This document shows, piece after piece, positions 55,105 through 64,000 of a stretch of DNA of 64,000 bases. Each line of letters opens with the position of its first letter. The first letter of the stretch is position 1. The position numbers and the translations under genes were made by a program. This DNA is from Paraburkholderia phosphatilytica (GTDB lineage: Bacteria; Pseudomonadota; Gammaproteobacteria; Burkholderiales; Burkholderiaceae). Location of the stretch: NCBI RefSeq assembly GCF_003443895.1, contig NZ_QQOA01000010.1, positions 1-64,000 on the forward strand, written 5' to 3'. A model generated the notes under the pieces. The model saw nothing but the letters and a program-made list of their open reading frames with translations, had not been told where the DNA came from and searched no databases.

Positions 55105-56058
55105 TTATTCCGCGAACAGCGACATCACCGAATCGCCGCGGCGGATGCGCGAGAACGTTTCGGCGAGCAGACCGGCGCTCGTCAGCGAGCGGATCTTCGA
55201 GCACGAACGCGCTTCTTCGCCGAGCGGGATCGTGTCCGTCACAACCAGTTCATCCAGCGACGACGCCGCGATCCGCGCGCCCGCGCCACCCGACAGCACC
55301 GGGTGCGTGGCGTACGCGAACACCTGCTTCGCGCCGCGCTCCTTCAGCACCTGCGCGGCCTTGCACAGCGTGCCGGCGGTGTCGACCATGTCGTCCATGA
55401 TCACGCAGGTACGGCCTTCGACTTCACCGATGATGTTCATCACTTCGGCGACGTTCGCCTTCGGACGACGCTTGTCGATGATCGCGAGATCGCAGTTCAG
55501 CTGCTTCGCCAAGGCCCGCGCACGAACCACGCCGCCGACGTCCGGCGACACGACCATCAGGTCTTCGTAGTTCTTCTGGCGCAGATCGCCGAGCAGAACC
55601 GGCGTTGCGTAAATGTTGTCGACGGGAATGTCGAAGAAGCCCTGAATCTGGTCGGCGTGCAGATCCATCGTGATCATCCGCTCGACGCCGGCGATTTCCA
55701 GCATGTTCGCGATGACCTTCGCCGAGATCGCGACACGCGCGGAACGCGGACGGCGGTCCTGGCGCGCATAGCCGAAGTACGGGATGGCTGCGGTGATCCG
55801 GCCGGCGGATGCGCGCTTCAGCGCATCGACCATGATCATCAGTTCCATCAGGTTGTCGTTCGTCGGAGCGCACGTGGACTGGAGGACGAAGACGTCCTTG
55901 CCGCGCACGTTTTCCTGGATCTCGACCTGGATTTCACCGTCGGAGAAACGGCTGACCATCGCCTTGCCGAGGGGAATACCGAGGATTTTGACGACTTCCT
56001 GTGCAAGCGCGGGATTTGCGTTGCCAGTAAAAACCATCAGGCCGTCATGGCTACTCAT
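55105..56058 (-). CDS. prs: Ribose-phosphate pyrophosphokinase
   Basis: Makes PRPP from ribose 5-phosphate and ATP. The 317-residue protein has [19 protein letters not shown], the flexible loop [11 protein letters not shown], the metal/regulatory stretch [17 protein letters not shown] and the PRPP loop [17 protein letters not shown]. It stands between tRNA-Gln and rplY. Confidence 0.98.
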   Translation of the reverse strand: MSSHDGLMVFTGNANPALAQEVVKILGIPLGKAMVSRFSDGEIQVEIQENVRGKDVFVLQSTCAPTNDNLMELMIMVDALKRASAGRITAAIPYFGYARQDRRPRSARVAISAKVIANMLEIAGVERMITMDLHADQIQGFFDIPVDNIYATPVLLGDLRQKNYEDLMVVSPDVGGVVRARALAKQLNCDLAIIDKRRPKANVAEVMNIIGEVEGRTCVIMDDMVDTAGTLCKAAQVLKERGAKQVFAYATHPVLSGGAGARIAASSLDELVVTDTIPLGEEARSCSKIRSLTSAGLLAETFSRIRRGDSVMSLFAE

Positions 56059-56102
56059 CGTGCACCTGCTTCAGGCTGGAGGCGAGGGAAAGCGAGAATG
56101 TT

Positions 56103-56179
56103 TGGCAGGGGAGGAAGGACTCGAACCCTCGCATGCCGGAATCAAAATCCGGTGCCTTAACCAACTTGGCGACTCCCCT
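56103..56179 (-). tRNA. tRNA-Gln (anticodon TTG)
   Basis: A 77-base tRNA including encoded CCA. The acceptor stem AGGGGAG/CTCCCCT, the anticodon stem CCGGA/TCCGG around the loop TTTTGAT (anticodon TTG) and the T arm with GTTCGAGTC are all visible. It sits between ispE and prs on the same strand. Confidence 0.97.
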
Positions 56180-56231
56180 ACACTTAACTTGAGCTTCGCC
56201 GGCCATGTAGGTGCAACCGGCGATGCAAAAA

Positions 56232-57125
56232 CTATGTCGCGAAAGCGAAGAGTGGATGCTGATCCGAACTAGCCGTGACTGCGCTGTTCCAGCCGGCTGG
56301 CAGACGGGCTTGCACCGCTTCTGCTTCGCCCCGGTTCTGAAATGCCGCGAATACGCTGGCTCCAGATCCGGTCATCCGCGCTGGTGCGATGCTGGTTGAT
56401 ACGTCATCAAACCACTTCAGCACCTGCGCAACTTCCGCGTATTTTCCCACGACAACCTGCTGCATGTCATTCCGGCCAAAACTGTCAGGCCAACCTGCGC
56501 TGCAACTATGTTGTGCAAGAAAGTCCGTAATTGTGAGGGGTTTTGAATCTCTTGTCAACGATTGATCGGAAAAAATCGCTGCAGTTGGAACATGCACCCT
56601 CGGCGTCACCACAAGGAAATAACGCGGCGGCAATTGTACAGCCTGAAGTGCTTCGCCAACACCCTCGGCGTAGGCATTTTTTCCGAACACGAAGAACGGC
56701 ACGTCCGCGCCCAGCCGCAGTGCGAGCGCCTGCAATTCGGCGCGCGGCACGTCGAGTCGCCACAGGCGGTTGAGCGCGAGCAGCGTGGTCGCGGCATCCG
56801 AACTGCCGCCGCCCAGACCCGCGCCCATCGGCAGGCGTTTTTCGATGTCGATCTCGACCCCTTCGCGGGTGCCTGTGTGCTCTTTCAGCAGCCGAGCCGC
56901 GCGCACGGTGAGGTCGTCGTCGGCGGGCACGCCGGGGATGTCGGTCGTGCGCGTGATGCGGCCGTCGCCGCGCCGCGTGAAGTGCAGCGTGTCGCCCCAG
57001 TCGAGCAGCTGGAACACCGTCTGCAGCGAGTGATAGCCGTTCGGCAACCGGCCGGTGATGTGCAGGAAGAGGTTCAGCTTCGCCGGCGCGAGACAGTCGC
57101 GCAGCGAATCGGTCGTTTCGTTCAT
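56232..57125 (-). CDS. ispE: 4-diphosphocytidyl-2-C-methyl-D-erythritol kinase
   Basis: GHMP kinase of 297 aa in the MEP isoprenoid pathway. Visible are [20 protein letters not shown], the ATP loop [20 protein letters not shown] and the C-terminal [12 protein letters not shown]. The second half of the gene is noticeably less GC-rich than the first. Its position, TPR-lolB-ispE-tRNA-Gln-prs, is conserved in the group. Confidence 0.96.
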   Translation of the reverse strand: MNETTDSLRDCLAPAKLNLFLHITGRLPNGYHSLQTVFQLLDWGDTLHFTRRGDGRITRTTDIPGVPADDDLTVRAARLLKEHTGTREGVEIDIEKRLPMGAGLGGGSSDAATTLLALNRLWRLDVPRAELQALALRLGADVPFFVFGKNAYAEGVGEALQAVQLPPRYFLVVTPRVHVPTAAIFSDQSLTRDSKPLTITDFLAQHSCSAGWPDSFGRNDMQQVVVGKYAEVAQVLKWFDDVSTSIAPARMTGSGASVFAAFQNRGEAEAVQARLPAGWNSAVTASSDQHPLFAFAT

Positions 57126-57201
57126 GAGTCGGATGAGGCGAAAGCCGGCACATCGACGCGCGCCGCGCTAAAGCGGCCGCGCGCGACGTGTGGCCGGCAG
57201 G

Positions 57202-57834
57202 TCACTGGTCCAGCACGAGCTTGATATCGAGCGGCGGTTCCGAGCGGCTCAGGTTCAACCGCTTGACGCCAGTTGCGGGCGGATCGGCATAGGCCAGGTA
57301 GTCGATCGTCCAGCCGTCCTGCTGGATCTCTTTCAGATGGGTGCTGTTTGCCGGATCGGGCGTGGTTTTCGCGCGCGATGTGGGCGCAACCGAAGGCTGC
57401 AGCCAGTAGCGCAGGCCTTCCACCGGCAGCGCGAAACCGAGCGCGTTCTGCATCAGCGTGGACACGTTGTCCGCGGTGAGCGGCTGACGGTTCGGCAGTT
57501 CGAGCGTGGCCGACGCCGGCGACGACGTGACGATCGCGAGCGTCTGCCCCAGCGGATTACGCAGCTGGACCGTGACGGTATCGCCGGTTTCCTGCCAGTC
57601 GAAGTTGCCGTACGCGTTGCGCTGCTGACCGTTCTGGTCGTTGTACTGCACTGCGAAGCGCCCGTGATAGGCGCGCGACGTTTGCGCGGTGACCGCGGTG
57701 GCGGCGTTCGACGTGGTCGGTCCTTGCGGTTTGATGGACGCGCAACCGCTTAGCACAACGACGGCAGCGGCCGCGAACCCGAACGCCGCGCGGCGCAGCG
57801 TTCGGCTGAGACTGTGAGAGCTCGGAAAATGCAT
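57202..57834 (-). CDS. lolB: Outer-membrane lipoprotein LolB
   Basis: Receives lipoproteins from LolA and inserts them in the outer membrane. It has 210 aa from the ATG at 57834, which overlaps the stop of the TPR gene by one base (TGATG). The signal peptide ends at the lipobox VLSGC-A; the mature part has the LolA/B fold with AYHGRFAVQYNDQNGQQ, NFDWQETGDTVTVQLRNPLG and LRYWLQP. A longer frame to 57951 is not needed. Confidence 0.95.
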   Translation of the reverse strand: MHFPSSHSLSRTLRRAAFGFAAAAVVVLSGCASIKPQGPTTSNAATAVTAQTSRAYHGRFAVQYNDQNGQQRNAYGNFDWQETGDTVTVQLRNPLGQTLAIVTSSPASATLELPNRQPLTADNVSTLMQNALGFALPVEGLRYWLQPSVAPTSRAKTTPDPANSTHLKEIQQDGWTIDYLAYADPPATGVKRLNLSRSEPPLDIKLVLDQ

Positions 57835-59675
57835 CAGAGATCGTTCACCTGAAAGCGTTTCAGCGTTTTGATGAGCGTGTCGTTGTCGGGTTCCAGTTTG
57901 CGTGCTTCGCGCCATGCGGCGCGCGCCTGCTCCTGGTCGCCGTTTTTCCACAGCACTTCGCCGAGATGCGCGCCGATTTCGGCGTTCGGCTGAAGGTCGT
58001 ACGCGTGACGCAGGATCTTGATCGCGTCCGTCGTGTCGCCCATCCGATACTTCACCCAGCCGACGCTGTCCATGATGAACGCGTCGTTCGGTGCGAGCGA
58101 CGAAGCCTTCTCGATCAGCTTGTCCGCTTCCGGCAGACGCTGGTTGCGGTCCGCGAGCGAATAGCCGAGCGCGTTGTACGCCTGCGGATTGTCGGGCTGC
58201 GTGCGGATCAGCTTGCGCAGTTGCGTCTCCATCAGATCGTAGTGGCCGTTCTTTTCCGCGGCCATCGCGTAGTCGTACGTGAGATCGGGGTCGTCCGGGA
58301 AGTCTTTCACCGCGTCCGCCAGCCGCGATTCCGCTTCCGGATAGCGCTTCGCATCGAACAGGATCGACGCGTCGGTGCGGGCGATCAGCGCCTGGTCGTG
58401 TGGATCCGGCGATTGCAGGCCCGCGAGCAGCTTGCGCGCGTCGTCCACCTTGCCCTGCTTCGCGAGCAGTTGCGCGCGCGTGATCTGCGCCGGCAGGTAT
58501 TGCTGGCTGCCCGGAGGAATCTTGTCGAGCCAGCTGAGCGCACCGTTGGTGTCGTTCTGTTCGACCGAGATCTGCGCGAGATAGAGATACGCCTGGCTCG
58601 GATCGGCGCCCGGCGTCTTCTGCGCCTGCGACGCGTACTGCGTCAGAAACGACTGCGCATCGCTGAATTTCCTCTGCTGGATCTTGATCAGCGCGAGCGC
58701 CATCAGCGGCGTGAGATCGCTGCTGTTGTTGCTGTGCATGACCTCGAACTGTTTCTGCGCGTCGTCCAGACGATCGCTTGCGAGATAGAGCTGCGCGAGC
58801 GCGAGCCGACCGTCACGCGACTTCGGGTTCTGCTGCACGAATTTTTCGACCGACGCAATGCCTTCCGCGCGCGCTTCCGGGCCCATCTGCGACAGCATCA
58901 GCGCTGCCGGCAGGTAGTCGGGCTTGAGCTTCAGCGCCTGTTCCAGCGACTTGCGCGCGCCCGCCGCATCGTCTGCCACGAGCTGCTGACGGGCCATCGC
59001 AAGCTGCGCTTCCGGGCGGTTCATGTCGTCTTTCAGCAGGTCCTGCAGGACCTTCTGGCCGCCCGCATGGTTCGGCCCGCGCGATAGCAGCACCTGCAGC
59101 GCGAGGATCGCGCTGCCGCGGTTGTCCGCCGGCACCTTCGCGAGTTCGCGGCCGAGCAGCGCTTCGGCGTCTTCCGGCTTGCCGGACAGCACGAGCAGCG
59201 ACGCATCGAGCTGCGAAGCGCGCTCCGACGACGGCGCGTACTGCTGCCACAACTGCGCGGCGGTGAGCGCATCGCTCGGGCTTTGCGCGGCGAGCGCAAT
59301 TTCGGTGGCGCGCTGGGCCATGCGCGGGTCATGCGTATCGCGCGCGAGCGCGAGATAAGTCTGATACGCTGGCGCCGGCTGATCGCGCTGCAGCGCGACT
59401 TCGGCGGCGAGGACCTGGAACACGATCTGGCTCGTCAGGTCGACGTTCGGCAGGTCTTTGGCTTCGTCGGGGCTCATCGGGCCGAAAGCGTCCGGCATTG
59501 AAACCGACGTGTCGTCCGTGTCCGGGGACTGGTCCTGCGCGTAGGCTGGAGCGAGCGCGAACGCCCATGCCGCGATGACGGCGGCGCCGAGTGCACGGCG
59601 GGCGGAAACGGCGCGCGGAACGACCGACGCCTGGGTTGCGCGCTTGAAAAGCTGCTTCACGAAGGACACGTTCAT
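57834..59675 (-). CDS. Exported tetratricopeptide-repeat protein
   Basis: A 613-residue protein with a signal peptide (LGAAVIAAWAFALAPAYA) and TPR repeats along its length, for example NPQAYNALGYSLADRNQRLPEA, and NAEIGAHLGEVLWKNGDQEQAR near the end. ATG 59675 (MNVSFVKQLFKR) is chosen; the frame extends to 60077 without similarity. TPR proteins of this length lie upstream of lolB in many beta-proteobacteria; a role in the cell envelope is likely but not proven. A minus-strand TACAAT at 59701-59706 is its probable -10. Confidence 0.9.
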   Translation of the reverse strand: MNVSFVKQLFKRATQASVVPRAVSARRALGAAVIAAWAFALAPAYAQDQSPDTDDTSVSMPDAFGPMSPDEAKDLPNVDLTSQIVFQVLAAEVALQRDQPAPAYQTYLALARDTHDPRMAQRATEIALAAQSPSDALTAAQLWQQYAPSSERASQLDASLLVLSGKPEDAEALLGRELAKVPADNRGSAILALQVLLSRGPNHAGGQKVLQDLLKDDMNRPEAQLAMARQQLVADDAAGARKSLEQALKLKPDYLPAALMLSQMGPEARAEGIASVEKFVQQNPKSRDGRLALAQLYLASDRLDDAQKQFEVMHSNNSSDLTPLMALALIKIQQRKFSDAQSFLTQYASQAQKTPGADPSQAYLYLAQISVEQNDTNGALSWLDKIPPGSQQYLPAQITRAQLLAKQGKVDDARKLLAGLQSPDPHDQALIARTDASILFDAKRYPEAESRLADAVKDFPDDPDLTYDYAMAAEKNGHYDLMETQLRKLIRTQPDNPQAYNALGYSLADRNQRLPEADKLIEKASSLAPNDAFIMDSVGWVKYRMGDTTDAIKILRHAYDLQPNAEIGAHLGEVLWKNGDQEQARAAWREARKLEPDNDTLIKTLKRFQVNDL

Positions 59676-59700
59676 GGAAATCCGTTGGAGGTTTCGGACG

Positions 59701-59722
59701 ATTGTAACGCGGTCGCTACAAT
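59701..59722. promoter_or_regulatory. Face-to-face -10 elements for the TPR gene and mutM
   Basis: ATTGTA (59701-59706) and TACAAT (59717-59722) are inverted repeats ten bases apart. Read on opposite strands they are TACAAT -10 hexamers, at 26 and 42 bases from the divergent starts at 59675 and 59764. Confidence 0.5.
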
Positions 59723-59763
59723 AAGCGCACCAACCGTCCCCGCAAGTAACAGACCAGTTAGAC

Positions 59764-60594
59764 ATGCCTGAGTTGCCAGAAGTCGAGGTTACCCGAAGAG
59801 GGATCGAGCCGTACGTAGCGGGACGTCGCGTCGAGCGCGTGGACGTGCGCACGGCCGCATTGCGCTGGCCCGTGCCGGCCGATCTGCCGCAGCTTCTGCG
59901 CGGCCGCGTGGTGCGCCATGTCGCCAGACGCGGCAAGTATCTATTGTTCGAAGTGGAGGCAGGCTGGTTCATCGTCCACCTCGGCATGACGGGTACGCTT
60001 CGCGTACTGCGCAATGTTCCGCACCCGCCGGCGGCCGCGAAGCACGACCACGTCGACTGGATCTTCGACGATTTCATTCTGCGCTTTCGCGATCCGCGCC
60101 GCTTCGGCGCGATCCTCTGGCATCCGCGCGAAGCGGGAGACGTGCTCGGTCATCCGCTGCTCGCGAGTCTCGGCATCGAGCCATTCACGCAGGCGTTCTC
60201 GGGCCTCCTGATGCACCGCAAGACGCGCGGCCGAAAGGTCTCCGTCAAGCAGGCGCTGCTCGCGGGCGACATCGTTGTGGGCGTGGGCAACATTTACGCA
60301 TCCGAAAGCCTGTTTCGCGCGGGCATCCGGCCGACCACGCCGGCCGGCCGCGTGTCGCTCGCGCGTTACGAACTGCTCGCGGAGGCCGTGCGCGCCACGC
60401 TCGCCGCGGCGATCGACAAAGGCGGCAGCACGCTGCGGGATTTCGTCGGCAGCGACGGCGAGAGCGGCTACTTCCAGCTCGACTATTTCGTCTATGATCG
60501 CGCGGGCCTGCCTTGCCGCGTCTGCAACACGCCGATCCGCCAGATCGTGCAGGGGCAGCGCTCCACCTACTATTGCCCGACCTGCCAGCGCTGA
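59764..60594 (+). CDS. mutM: Formamidopyrimidine-DNA glycosylase
   Basis: Removes 8-oxoguanine from DNA by glycosylase and lyase action. The 276-residue protein starts [17 protein letters not shown] with the catalytic Pro2/Glu3, and ends in the zinc finger [20 protein letters not shown] followed by [16 protein letters not shown] and [16 protein letters not shown] are also conserved. mutY follows 13 bases downstream, placing both oxidised-guanine repair enzymes in one unit. Confidence 0.97.
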   Translation: MPELPEVEVTRRGIEPYVAGRRVERVDVRTAALRWPVPADLPQLLRGRVVRHVARRGKYLLFEVEAGWFIVHLGMTGTLRVLRNVPHPPAAAKHDHVDWIFDDFILRFRDPRRFGAILWHPREAGDVLGHPLLASLGIEPFTQAFSGLLMHRKTRGRKVSVKQALLAGDIVVGVGNIYASESLFRAGIRPTTPAGRVSLARYELLAEAVRATLAAAIDKGGSTLRDFVGSDGESGYFQLDYFVYDRAGLPCRVCNTPIRQIVQGQRSTYYCPTCQR

Positions 60595-60607
60595 ATCGCC
60601 AACCGCC

Positions 60608-61738
60608 ATGTACGTCACTCCGAAAGCCGCGCGCGCGTTGCGCGAGGCCGCAGTCGAAGCCCCCGTTTCACCCGCGCCGCTGCCGGAGTTTTCCGTGCGC
60701 CTGATCGCGTGGCAGCGCCAGCATGGCCGTCATGACCTGCCGTGGCAAAAGACCCGCGACCCGTACCGGATCTGGCTGTCGGAAATCATGCTGCAGCAGA
60801 CCCAGGTCTCGACGGCGACGCCGTACTACCTGCGTTTTCTCGCGCGTTTTCCGGACGTCGCCGCGCTCGCGGCCGCGCCGCTCGACGACGTGATGGCGCT
60901 TTGGGCCGGCCTCGGCTACTACACGCGCGCGCGCAATCTGCATCGCTGCGCGCAGGTGGTCGTCGAGCAGCACGGTGGCGCGTTCCCTTCGACGGTAGAT
61001 GGGCTCGCCGAACTGCCCGGTATCGGGCGCTCCACCGCGGCGGCGATCGCGTCGTTCGCATTCGGTGCGCGCGCGACGATTCTCGACGGCAATGTAAAGC
61101 GCGTGCTGGCGCGCGTGTTCGGCGTCGAAGGTTTTCCCGGCGACAAGAAGATCGAGAACGCGATGTGGACGCTCGCCGAATCGCTGGTGCCGGCCGACGG
61201 CAGCGACGACGACGTCAGCGCCTATACGCAGGGCTTGATGGATCTGGGCGCGACGCTCTGCACGCGCGGCCGGCCCGATTGCGCGCATTGTCCGTTCGCG
61301 GACGATTGCGTCGCGAATCTCACCGGCCGTCAGCGCGAGTTGCCGGCGGCCCGTCCGAAGAAGGCCGTGCCGACGCGCCGCACCTGGATGCTGGTGCTGC
61401 GCGACGGCGAGCGCGTGATGCTGGAAAAGCGTCCGCCGTCGGGCATCTGGGGCGGTCTGTGGAGCTTGCCGGAAGCGGGCGGCGAAGCGGCGCTCGCGGA
61501 GCGCGCGCGTAATCTGGGCGCGCGTGACGAACCGTCGCCGCTGGCGCCGTTCAGTCATACGTTCACGCATTTCCGGCTGGATATCGAGCCGCGGCTCGTC
61601 GAAGTCGATCGCGCGGTTGCGCCGCGCGAGATCGGCGACGTTGAAACCGCGTGGGTCGAACCGAAGGAACTCGACGCGTACGGTGTGCCGGCGCCGGTGC
61701 GCAAGCTGCTTGACGGCTTGCGCGGGTCGCTGCTGTGA
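60608..61738 (+). CDS. mutY: A/G-specific adenine glycosylase
   Basis: Removes adenine mispaired with 8-oxoguanine. It has 376 aa: the helix-hairpin-helix LPGIGRSTAAAIASFAFG with the catalytic Asp in ILDGNVKRVLAR, Glu in SEIMLQQTQV, the 4Fe-4S motif CTRGRPDCAHCPFADDC and a NUDIX-like C-terminal domain (about 240-376). ATG 60608 is used; the frame is open through mutM as a shadow. It follows mutM closely. Confidence 0.96.
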   Translation: MYVTPKAARALREAAVEAPVSPAPLPEFSVRLIAWQRQHGRHDLPWQKTRDPYRIWLSEIMLQQTQVSTATPYYLRFLARFPDVAALAAAPLDDVMALWAGLGYYTRARNLHRCAQVVVEQHGGAFPSTVDGLAELPGIGRSTAAAIASFAFGARATILDGNVKRVLARVFGVEGFPGDKKIENAMWTLAESLVPADGSDDDVSAYTQGLMDLGATLCTRGRPDCAHCPFADDCVANLTGRQRELPAARPKKAVPTRRTWMLVLRDGERVMLEKRPPSGIWGGLWSLPEAGGEAALAERARNLGARDEPSPLAPFSHTFTHFRLDIEPRLVEVDRAVAPREIGDVETAWVEPKELDAYGVPAPVRKLLDGLRGSLL

Positions 61739-61747
61739 GGTGAGCGG

Positions 61748-62380
61748 CTACAGCAGCTGATGCTGCTGCATGTAGTGATGCACGACGTCGATGCGCGCGC
61801 CCGCGTCTTCGAGTTCCATCAGCTTTTGCCGCGCGCGCAACGCGATCGGCAGCACTTCGGCGAGACGGTTCGACACCCATGCCGGATCGTCGAGCCGGAA
61901 CGGTTCCGCAAACGGCAGGTTGTCTGCATCGCGTTCGCGGATCGTCGAGATGATGCGTTCGAGCACCTCGGCACACGCGCCGAATTTCGCGAGGCGGTCG
62001 CTGCCTTCGAGCGGGATGTCGTCGGGAATCGGCTCGGCCATGCCGACCAGCAGCCCGCTCGCCTCGACGCGATGCGACAGCAGCCGGAAGCGCCGCGTGC
62101 CACGCGCGCGGATCAGCAGCATGCCGAACGTTTCCACGTCGCACTGATCGATTTCAGCGAGACATCCCACGTTTTCCGGCACCGACGGCTCGTCGGGCGA
62201 TGCGACCTCGCCGCCGCTTTTCAACATCAGGACCCCGAACGGTACCTCTTCGCGCAGACACTCTCGCACCATGTCGAGATAGCGCGCTTCAAAAATCTTC
62301 AGCGGCAGGAGACCATCGGGAAACAGCACCGTATGCAGCGGAAACAGCGGCAGATCGGCAAGCACGGAGGACGTGGGCAT
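61748..62380 (-). CDS. LON substrate-binding-domain protein
   Basis: A 210-residue protein that contains only the N-terminal substrate-binding (LAN) domain of Lon protease, with no AAA or protease domain. LPLFPLHTVLFPDGLLPLKIFE and a C-terminal helical stretch LRARQKLMELEDAG are typical. The family is annotated by its domain; function is not established. Downstream of rapZ on the same strand, 39 bases away. Confidence 0.92.
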   Translation of the reverse strand: MPTSSVLADLPLFPLHTVLFPDGLLPLKIFEARYLDMVRECLREEVPFGVLMLKSGGEVASPDEPSVPENVGCLAEIDQCDVETFGMLLIRARGTRRFRLLSHRVEASGLLVGMAEPIPDDIPLEGSDRLAKFGACAEVLERIISTIRERDADNLPFAEPFRLDDPAWVSNRLAEVLPIALRARQKLMELEDAGARIDVVHHYMQQHQLL

Positions 62381-62419
62381 GGCGCAACGCTTCGGTTAAA
62401 GGCCGCGCGATGCGGCCGG

Positions 62420-63313
62420 TTAAGCGACGAGCTTCGATGATTCGCCGACGTCGATCGGCGCATCGCGATGCCGCACAATCACGTTCGCCTGACCAGCCAG
62501 ACGTGCGGCGAGCGTCTGGGCGATGAACACCGAACGGTGTTGTCCACCGGTGCAGCCGATCGCGACGGTCAGATAACTGCGGTTATCGTCGCGGAAGTGC
62601 GGCAACCATTTGGTGAGGAATGCTTCGATATCGTCGATCATCTGATGCACGACCGGCAACGCGTCGAGAAAATCGATGACCGGCTGATCGAGACCGGTGA
62701 GCGGGCGCAGCTCGCGGTCGTAATACGGATTCGGCAGCGTGCGGACGTCGAACACGAAGTCCGCATCGAGCGGCACGCCGCGCTTGAAGCCGAACGATTC
62801 GAACATCAGCGCGAGCCCGCTGTGCTCCTGCTCGATGAAGCGCTTGACCCACGCGCGCAGCACGTTCGCGCGCAGGTTGCTGGTGTCGATCTGATGGCCG
62901 AACTCGGCGAGACCGGCAACGAGTTCGCGCTCGCGCTCAATCGCTTCTTCCAGCGAGGTCAGCACGCCGACGTCGGCATCGTGCGCCGGCGTGCCCGACA
63001 GCGGATGGCGGCGGCGCGTTTCCGAGAAGCGCTGGATCAGCGACTGCGTGCTCGCGTTGAGGAACAGCACGCGCACGTCGTGCTGCGTGGACAGATCACG
63101 GATCATCGCGGGCATTTCGTCGAGCGAGCCGCTCGAACGGGCGTCGATGGCGACGGCAAGGCGCTCCTGGCCACCGTCGGCGAGATAGGCTGCGAGTTGC
63201 GGCAGGAACCGCGGCGGCAGGTTGTCGACGCAGTAGTAGCCTGCGTCTTCAATCGCGTTCAACGCGACCGACTTGCCGGAACCGGAGATGCCGGTGATCA
63301 GGACAATGCGCAT
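62420..63313 (-). CDS. rapZ: RNase adapter protein RapZ
   Basis: Nucleotide-binding protein of 297 aa that in Escherichia coli senses glucosamine-6-phosphate and guides decay of the small RNA GlmZ. The P-loop is [20 protein letters not shown]; the C-terminal domain has [17 protein letters not shown]. The order hprK-rapZ is common in the group. No GlmZ/GlmY homologue is visible here; in this lineage the RNA targets are unknown, but the nag genes in the same window use the same metabolite. Confidence 0.96.
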   Translation of the reverse strand: MRIVLITGISGSGKSVALNAIEDAGYYCVDNLPPRFLPQLAAYLADGGQERLAVAIDARSSGSLDEMPAMIRDLSTQHDVRVLFLNASTQSLIQRFSETRRRHPLSGTPAHDADVGVLTSLEEAIERERELVAGLAEFGHQIDTSNLRANVLRAWVKRFIEQEHSGLALMFESFGFKRGVPLDADFVFDVRTLPNPYYDRELRPLTGLDQPVIDFLDALPVVHQMIDDIEAFLTKWLPHFRDDNRSYLTVAIGCTGGQHRSVFIAQTLAARLAGQANVIVRHRDAPIDVGESSKLVA

Positions 63314-63511
63314 GGAAATCGTCGGAATCCGTTCGTTTCATCATAGCATCCAGACCGCGCGGCTGCGCCCACGCATCGATGCTTATCGACGGATGGTGCG
63401 GGCTGGCGGTCTGGTCCGGCGCGCCGTGGACGGGCGCGTGCGGCCACGTTAGCGCCGCGAAGTGACAGCTGGGTGTGCCGGCGGCTAACGCTGCGCAGCG
63501 GCGGCGCACTG

Positions 63512-64000
63512 CTAGATGAGCTTGCCGGGGAACTGGCTGTCCGGGTCCTGCATCGCGAGGCGCTGGCGATCCATGAAATCGCGCAGGGTATCGATGCCGC
63601 GCAGCTGCAGGATCGTGTTGCGCACGGCGGCCTCGACCAGCACCGCGAGGTTTCGGCCGGCCGCCACCTGGATCGTGACCTTGCTGATGGGCAGGCCGAG
63701 CACGTCGACCGTCTGGCTTTCGAGCGGCAGTCGCTGGAATTCGCCGTCCGGGCGGCGCACGAGCTGGACGATCAGCTTCAGCTTCATTTTCCGGCGCACG
63801 GCCGTTTCACCGAAGATCGTCTTGATGTCGAGCAGGCCGAGGCCGCGCACTTCGAGCAGGTTCTGCAGCAGCGGCGGGCAGCGTCCTTCGACGAAATCCG
63901 GGCCGAGCCGCACGAAATCCACCGCGTCGTCCGCAACCAGGCCGTGGCCGCGGCTGATCAGTTCGAGGCCGAGTTCGCTCTTGCCGAGACCCGAGTCGCC
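63512..64000 (-). CDS. hprK: HPr kinase/phosphorylase, 5' part outside window
   Basis: Phosphorylates and dephosphorylates HPr at Ser46. Only the C-terminal 162 residues lie in the window; the visible frame runs to the edge and begins with the P-loop [15 protein letters not shown], then [16 protein letters not shown] and [18 protein letters not shown]. The N-terminal domain is missing because of the window limit. The HPr at 4911-5180 keeps the serine context. rapZ begins 198 bases downstream. Confidence 0.95.
   Translation of the reverse strand, partial: GDSGLGKSELGLELISRGHGLVADDAVDFVRLGPDFVEGRCPPLLQNLLEVRGLGLLDIKTIFGETAVRRKMKLKLIVQLVRRPDGEFQRLPLESQTVDVLGLPISKVTIQVAAGRNLAVLVEAAVRNTILQLRGIDTLRDFMDRQRLAMQDPDSQFPGKLI

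Overview
This is a GC-rich, gene-dense chromosomal window from a beta-proteobacterium of the Burkholderiaceae, most likely Paraburkholderia or Burkholderia in the broad sense. That call rests on family resemblance and gene order: amtB-gshA-gshB next to a mannose-type EIIA/HPr/EI set, the long form of leuA, CydP beside cydAB, hprK beside rapZ, and a large aa3 oxidase cluster with CtaG. I see no phage, insertion sequence, CRISPR array or integron. Nearly all of it is core genome; the only stretch that looks acquired is about 28.6-29.5 kb.

Layout. 0-7.3 kb: 3' part of amtB, glutathione synthesis (gshA, gshB), then a general PTS (mannose-type EIIA, ptsH, ptsI). 7.4-16 kb: moeB, ctpA and gpmA on the minus strand, then yibN-like rhodanese, grxC, secB and gpsA on plus (the order also known from enteric bacteria), trmL and comF on minus, and a BioC-like methyltransferase. 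16-27 kb: a cytochrome c oxidase locus with structural genes (coxB, ctaD, ctaE), copper and heme A assembly (ctaG, a 44-residue peptide, SURF1, two SCO-like proteins, ctaA, ctaB) and small membrane proteins. Its subunit II carries a cytochrome c domain and a C-terminal OmpA-like domain. 27-30.6 kb: a MetQ/NlpA binding protein, an orphan lower-GC gene and a MarR-acetyltransferase fusion.

30.7-38.2 kb: a complete N-acetylglucosamine operon (nagR, nagA, SIS-type deaminase, nagF, nagE), in the same order as I recall in Pseudomonas aeruginosa, with a strong promoter overlapped by a perfect inverted repeat. 38.3-41.5 kb: cytochrome bd oxidase (cydP-cydA-cydB-cydX). 41.8-44.2 kb: rpoH under a perfect CIRCE element, divergent from pagL. 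44.3-49.2 kb: leuA with a long leader that contains a small ORF rich in branched-chain codons, ybiB, and an FAH-family hydrolase plus maiA. 49.2-54.9 kb: ftsY, rsmD, coaD, a 2[4Fe-4S] ferredoxin, hisC, pth and rplY. 55-64 kb: prs, tRNA-Gln, ispE, lolB, a TPR protein, mutM, mutY, a LON-substrate-domain protein, rapZ and the 3' part of hprK.

Links across the window: HprK (end of window) would phosphorylate Ser46 of the HPr at 4.9 kb; RapZ and the nag operon both concern amino-sugar phosphate metabolism; the aa3 and bd oxidases give high- and low-oxygen terminal branches. Start codons were moved downstream from the longest open frame wherever a ribosome binding site or the family start supported it.
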